A DNA stretch of 64,000 bases from Steromphala cineraria (taxonomy: Eukaryota > Mollusca > Gastropoda > Trochida > Trochidae), in contig OU744732.1 in NCBI GenBank assembly GCA_916613615.1, positions 52,925,727 to 52,989,726 on the forward strand, read 5' to 3'. Position numbers and translations under genes: made by a program. Position 1 is the first letter of the stretch. Each line of letters opens with the position of its first letter. Shown one piece after another: positions 60,001 to 64,000 of this stretch. The notes beneath the pieces were generated by a model. The model ran no database searches and had not been told where the DNA came from. It worked only from the letters and a program-made list of their open reading frames with translations.

Positions 60001-63000
60001 TCACTTAGTGAATAACAATCATCACCAGAACATATTGATAATAATGTAACCAAATAATTTTGAAGATTTCAAATCTTTCAAAAAGGAGATGAAAATCCAG
60101 TGTCAGTTTCCACTAATAGAAAGTTCAAAAGTGGATAAAATCTGGAGGGGTGTTTATTTTACCACACTTGAAAGTGCAGACCGTGAAATAACAAACTACT
60201 TGAGAATCAAAGTGGTTACTGTGTATTAATCCACACTTACGCCGGCGAGATTATGATTTGAGAAGATGTTTGAGTTGATGGATAAAGAATATTAATTTGA
60301 AAGTTCACTGTGAGGAACATAAACATCATAAAATTTTATGAGGAGCAGTCGAAAGTTGCCAAACTTGAAAACTGTTTTCTCTTTGGATATCATTAAAAAA
60401 CATTCTAGAAAATTAAAAGGGTACGTATTTACGCAACATGATACATTGTAGTAATAAATAATAGTATGGTTAAGAGAATATTCGGGATCGAATAGTCAAC
60501 TAACGTTTTTTATTAGAAATGTCCAATATTCAATTTTGGAATAACAAAACGAAAAGAAATCACCCCTGCCACAATCCGTCATATTTACTTAGTTGTAATA
60601 AATCTTATTTGATTTTCGTATTAAAAAGATATTCTATTTTTGTATAAATAGCAAAGGGAAAAGGAATCATCCTTGTAACAGACCACTGTGTTTCACTCAT
60701 TCACCTCATCAAATACAAGTACCTTAATCTGTATGAAAAAAGAGTCTGCATTTGACACTTTCAGGGTTTTAACGTGTAATGTAATCTACAACAGGTGGTC
60801 CGGATTATGTCACAAGTCACACTAGGGTATGTTAAACCTATCTCGTACAGCCCGAACAATTTGTTCCCGATTTAAGCTACGGCCTACACCCGTTGAATTA
60901 TTGGTCGATATGAAATATATTAATTGGGGAGATGTCAAGTGATTGACGTCGCTCTATGTAAAGGTCAACCATAAGTTAAATAACGAGGGTTCTTAGGAAT
61001 ATCCTCATAAGCGTTTTCCCCGAAATCTCCGGTACCAATATTCATTGCGATAACGACTAAGCCTTATTGAAAATAAATCGGGGAATATTTATCTGCAATT
61101 TACAAGACAAGAGCAATGTTTGATAAAGAATGGATTTATCCCTAATCCAAAATTGTGCTTTATTAGAAATTCTTGGGGATGGATTACCTTGGGAATAGAT
61201 TTCCTATCGTTTTTTGGTGAACGTGTCTAATAGTGTGTCAATGGTTGTCACCATGGAGTAGTTTGGGATATTGGCCGGGGAAATTCAAATCAGCTATATC
61301 AGTTGTATCAATTAAAATCTGTTTTGGAATCTAAATGATTAAGTCTGTTTTGATACATTTATGTATAAGAAACGATGGACGTGAAGGTAATAGTTAAAAA
61401 GATGACAGTCTTGAATTTACATTATCATAACCTTGTATTTAATGAGTAATATTTAAATTGCAGTAAGTAAATTATTTGGTTCAGGATGTTTGAAAGCCTT
61501 AATTCACATACCATGAAAATACCTTAATCAAGCTCCAAAAATGTTATCGTTTTAATGGCCTACATCTATATGACTGCTTAGGAGAGAAATGCTTAGATAA
61601 TTCCCTGCATATATCATTTCTTTGTACTAAAAGGTTTGGATTATCATGTAAAGAATGGTTATGATACAAATGGAATGTGTTTGAAGATTTTATGTTTCTT
61701 AGAAGTGCCTCGGCGCACGTAGACAATCCGTAGATTACCCCCTTTGATGTCATAATGTATAGGTCAAAACATTTTATGTAATTTATATGGGTTCATGGCA
61801 GAATTGGAGTTAACAATTTGTGTAGTTGAACGACACGGAGAGAGGGAAGCTGTAAATCGTATTGTCATGGCAAGTACTTATCATGAATCCATGTTCACAG
61901 TCAAGGTAATTGTTATTTTGAAAAAGTTATTTTCAAAATGATCTCTTGGGTCGTGTCAAGAAAATTAGATTAAGGGCGTTGCCTTATTCTTACTATATAG
62001 ATTTTTCACATACCTTGTATCTGTTTGTAAAGTGTTGGGATTTTACATTATTTTGCCATGTTGTTGAACGAAATGTCTCAAAACATAGTATACATCAAAG
62101 TTGGTTATTGCTTTTAATAATTCATGACAAGTGCTTGGTCATATTTTAACGAACATACTCTCTATCTAACAACAGATTTTAGTGAAGATAATAAATATTT
62201 ATAATGAATAAAGTTAGACATTGGTGAAAAAATTTAGAGTGTTATGGACATCATAAGAAAAGATGTTCAAACTTAATATTGTCATTTTGTCAAATTATTT
62301 AATTGTACCTTTATACTTTGTTATTTCTCACGTTTGTCTGAGAAAGAATCAGCATGAAATCATAAACAAGTCACGACTTGAAATAAACGATACATTGAAA
62401 TAAATAAATGGGTTATTTCAAGACAAAACGCGCCGGCTCGTGTCAAAGTCCTTGTTTTAAGAGACAGCGCTGCCTATTCAAGAAAGATAACTCGCACTAA
62501 CGAAACCGATCCGCCATCTTGAATTTCAAGGGATGTGGTATCACGTGTTCTTTTTTTACTAAATCACAAGGCCCGGCTTATTGTTGTCTTTCTGGACTTA
62601 TAGACCACACTGATACATGGTATTCTCCACGTACTAGACCCAGATCATGTTTATTACTTCAAGAAAGACCGCTGTTGACTTTAACGAGATGTCAATTTCG
62701 CTTGACTTGGGCGACAAACTCTTGTAAAAGTAAGCTTGGTTCCTTAAATCAGATTCTTGTAATAAAACTAAGCATAGGATTAAATCACCGCATCAAAATG
62801 GAAATATGATATGAAATCCTACATCCGAAATAAGACTTTCAAGAATATTATGGTTTTAGTTGACGGTATCTTTGAATGTAATTTTATCATTGTGTAACTT
62901 GTCTTTGATGTTTCTGAACTTTATGCTTCTTCGGATTAGCAAGTACGGACCTGATGTATAGAGCAGTTAAAAGTCAAATGTTTATTAGATTTCGACATCT

Positions 63001-63829
63001 GAAGTTAGGTTTCGAATCTTAAGTTTCATTAGGTGTTTTAAATTCGTAACCAGATTTCCCACTTTTCTGACGAAACCTGAATTACAAATCCCCCTTTACT
63101 GCTATGTAACGCGTATTGATGTCTATGTTGTGGTCATGTATCTACATAGTCGAATATATAACTTTTAATAGGTATGTCAGATATACCAACATTTATTAAC
63201 TTTATCCCATTAAAACATCCGGTCCGATTGGGGATATTTTTTTCAAAAAGCAATTTGAGGGGACATATTTATATTACGATTAAATAATTATAGAGCGATT
63301 CAATACAGATGTGAATTTTCAAAAATACAAAATTGGCCTATTTTCAGTCAAAAGAACCCCTAAAAAAATTCTATCAATCATGTGCTGCAATTAAACAATT
63401 AATTATCATCCAATGTTTCAAATTTAACTACTAAATCATTGTGTATGAATAAATACATGAACTATCAATTCCTTGAAAATTAAGATGTTCCTCAACTTTT
63501 TTCCTCGAGTATAAGACCTGAAATCATAAATGATAGTTAACATTAAATTCCTATTTTATTCGATGTTGTCAATTACTTCGTGTTTCTCGCCTTTTCGGCT
63601 ACTTTTTTATGAGCTTTGATAGGTAAAACTCAGTTCAGTTTTAGAGTACTTGCATTCAGTATTGAAGATTTGTTTGTCGATTGTATGGCAGGCCTGTAAC
63701 TGATTTCTAGCGATCCCGCAATGACATGTATTTCATCGTTACAGGGCCCCAGACCAAGCAAGCTTGAGAAGGCAGATATCCTAGAAATGACGGTGGATTA
63801 CATCAAGAAGACACGCCAAGGGACCGATG
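46841..63829 (+). CDS. Hairy/Enhancer-of-split (HES) bHLH repressor, N-terminal part (three exons, 3' end beyond window)
   Basis: Exons 46841-46894, 55007-55102 and 63745-63829 join in frame into 78 residues plus one base. Residues 18-34 are the basic region RHNKPLIEKRRRARINE with the HES-specific Pro at 22 and the DNA-contacting Glu at 25. Helix 1 (about 32-46), the loop (47-55) and helix 2 (SKLEKADILEMTVDYIKK) follow. HES proteins are nuclear dimeric repressors, usually Notch targets, that bind CACGNG or CACNAG sites. The Orange domain and C-terminal WRPW should follow on later exons. Exon 2 is 96 bp, as in vertebrate HES1, with both junctions at equivalent positions. Introns of 8.1 and 8.6 kb are large for this normally compact gene class. 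The exact HES subtype cannot be set from this part. Confidence 0.93.
47482..48041. promoter_or_regulatory. Cluster of six CACGTG E-boxes in HES intron 1
   Basis: CACGTG occurs at 47482, 47498, 47533, 47960, 48003 and 48036. The one at 47498 is the extended palindrome GTCACGTGAC. Chance expectation is about 0.14 per 560 bp at equal base composition. HES/Hey proteins bind related E-boxes, so an autoregulatory enhancer is plausible but unproven. Confidence 0.55.
48783..49480 (+). repeat. Polypurine (GA-rich) tract, about 0.7 kb
   Basis: The plus strand is almost wholly A and G (GAGAGAGAGGGAGAGAAAGG-type simple sequence) with few interruptions. This gives false Glu/Arg-rich ORFs of 106-129 codons. 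Such tracts can form triplex H-DNA. Confidence 0.92.
51039..51067 (+). repeat. Run of 29 G
   Basis: An uninterrupted G homopolymer follows GTGTGTGTATAGGGTT and lies in a G-rich stretch (50880-51125). It could form G-quadruplexes; its true length is uncertain because homopolymers are error-prone. Confidence 0.9.
51130..51260 (-). mobile_element. Possible retroelement 3' end
   Basis: Read on the minus strand, GGCCCTGTGAGGCCCGGTG is followed by ...GACACAGTAATAAAC and a (TAT)n end, the layout of many LINE 3' ends that finish in a microsatellite. The segment is too short to assign a family. Confidence 0.4.
55007..55102 (+). CDS. HES exon 2 (basic region and helix 1)
   Basis: This 96-bp exon follows TTTTTTTCAG and precedes GTGGGT, phase 0 at both ends. 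It encodes HNKPLIEKRRRARINECL and continues AQLQSLVLKATVTE. The Pro in the basic region and the RRRARIN motif are diagnostic of Hairy/E(spl) rather than other bHLH families. Confidence 0.95.
55185..55468. mobile_element. TTAAAGGGGCAGTAGCACG-family MITE, diverged short copy
   Basis: The ends are TTAAAGGGACAGTAGCACGT and GTGCAACTACTCCTTTAA. At 284 bp it is shorter than the intact 364-bp copies and more diverged inside. It begins 83 bp after the HES exon 2 donor. Confidence 0.72.
56506..56820. mobile_element. TTAAAGGGACAGTCC-family MITE, intact copy
   Basis: The inverted ends TTAAAGGGACAATCCTATCG and ...GGGACTGTCCCTTTAA extend over about 38 bp with few mismatches, each continuing into GGGGTATTTT. 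It is 315 bp long and noncoding. Confidence 0.85.
59532..59547 (+). repeat. Run of 16 C
   Basis: A C homopolymer in HES intron 2; its true length may vary. Confidence 0.9.
63745..63829 (+). CDS. HES exon 3 (helix 2)
   Basis: This 85-bp exon follows CATCGTTACAG and precedes GTGAGT, ending in phase 1. It encodes GPRPSKLEKADILEMTVDYI and then KKTRQGTD. SKLEKADILEMTV is the helix-2 hallmark of HES proteins. Confidence 0.95.
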
Positions 63830-63929
63830 GTGAGTTTTAAGATTAATGAAGCATTGTTTTTACCATTTATTGTACCACTCCTTGTTGACTTGAAATATAT
63901 CTTTGAAAATTAATTTTCAACATTATCCT

Positions 63930-64000
63930 TATCCTGTCCCAGGGTACGAACGTTACCCTAATTAGAATTTTCTTTTAAATATAAAGAGGATAATGCATCC
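63930..64000. mobile_element. Partial copy of the 4047-4278 MITE family
   Basis: ATCCTGTCCCAGGGTACGAA then CGTTACC matches the right arm of the element at 4047-4278 with a few changes. It is cut by the window end. It lies about 100 bp after the HES exon 3 donor. Confidence 0.6.

Larger units (their letters stand above)
55103..63744. other. HES intron 2
   Basis: An 8.6-kb intron with two MITEs (55185-55468 and 56506-56820), a 16-C run, a CAGGTR-rich segment (59275-59405) and a YY1-like CCGCCATCTTG at about 62511. ORFs at 57830-58150 and 62519-62809 have no recognisable domain. Confidence 0.85.

Noticed and set aside
62519..62809. 96-codon plus ORF in HES intron 2
   Set aside because: No recognisable motif, and it has no acceptor/donor pair that would keep the HES frame.

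Overview
This window is nuclear DNA of an animal. It has AT-rich, intron-dominated sequence, canonical GT-AG splice sites, many short inverted-repeat transposons, a 5'-truncated LINE, a tRNA-derived SINE and several large minisatellites. The repeat style suggests a marine invertebrate, most likely a lophotrochozoan such as a mollusc. That placement is inference; no marker gene here fixes it. No bacterial-type gene, CRISPR array or operon is present.

Only two protein-coding genes can be supported, and both run off the window. On the minus strand, six exons between 16468 and 1535 join in frame into the first 144 residues of a ClC-6-type chloride/proton exchanger (CLCN6-like). Exon 1 holds the start codon near 16.47 kb; the remaining exons, with the ion-selectivity motifs, lie beyond position 1. 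On the plus strand, three exons at 46841-46894, 55007-55102 and 63745-63829 encode the N-terminus and complete bHLH domain of a Hairy/Enhancer-of-split (HES) repressor. Both internal introns (8.1 and 8.6 kb) sit where I recall them in vertebrate HES1. The Orange domain and WRPW tail lie beyond position 64000.

Layout. 1-16.5 kb: CLCN6-like gene, whose introns carry three minisatellites (32-bp, 23-bp and 13/14-bp units) plus a 10-bp-unit array, four clear foldback elements, and a LINE fragment with a target-site duplication. 16.5-46.8 kb: a 30-kb intergenic stretch between divergently transcribed genes, with a SINE, TIR elements, a 34-bp array, a 48-bp array and no convincing coding exon. 46.8-64 kb: HES gene, with an E-box cluster at the start of intron 1, a 0.7-kb polypurine tract, a 29-G run and more MITEs.

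The two genes have no evident functional link. One is a late-endosomal ion exchanger, the other a transcriptional repressor normally downstream of Notch. The most notable non-genic signals are six CACGTG boxes in 560 bp of HES intron 1; minisatellites whose units contain transcription-factor-like motifs (AP-1, RFX X-box and AhR core); a near-identical 1208-bp higher-order duplication inside the 23-bp array; a transposon with perfect 28-bp TIRs; and at least three TIR families sharing a TTAAAGGG-type end. I did not find a clearly new biological system.
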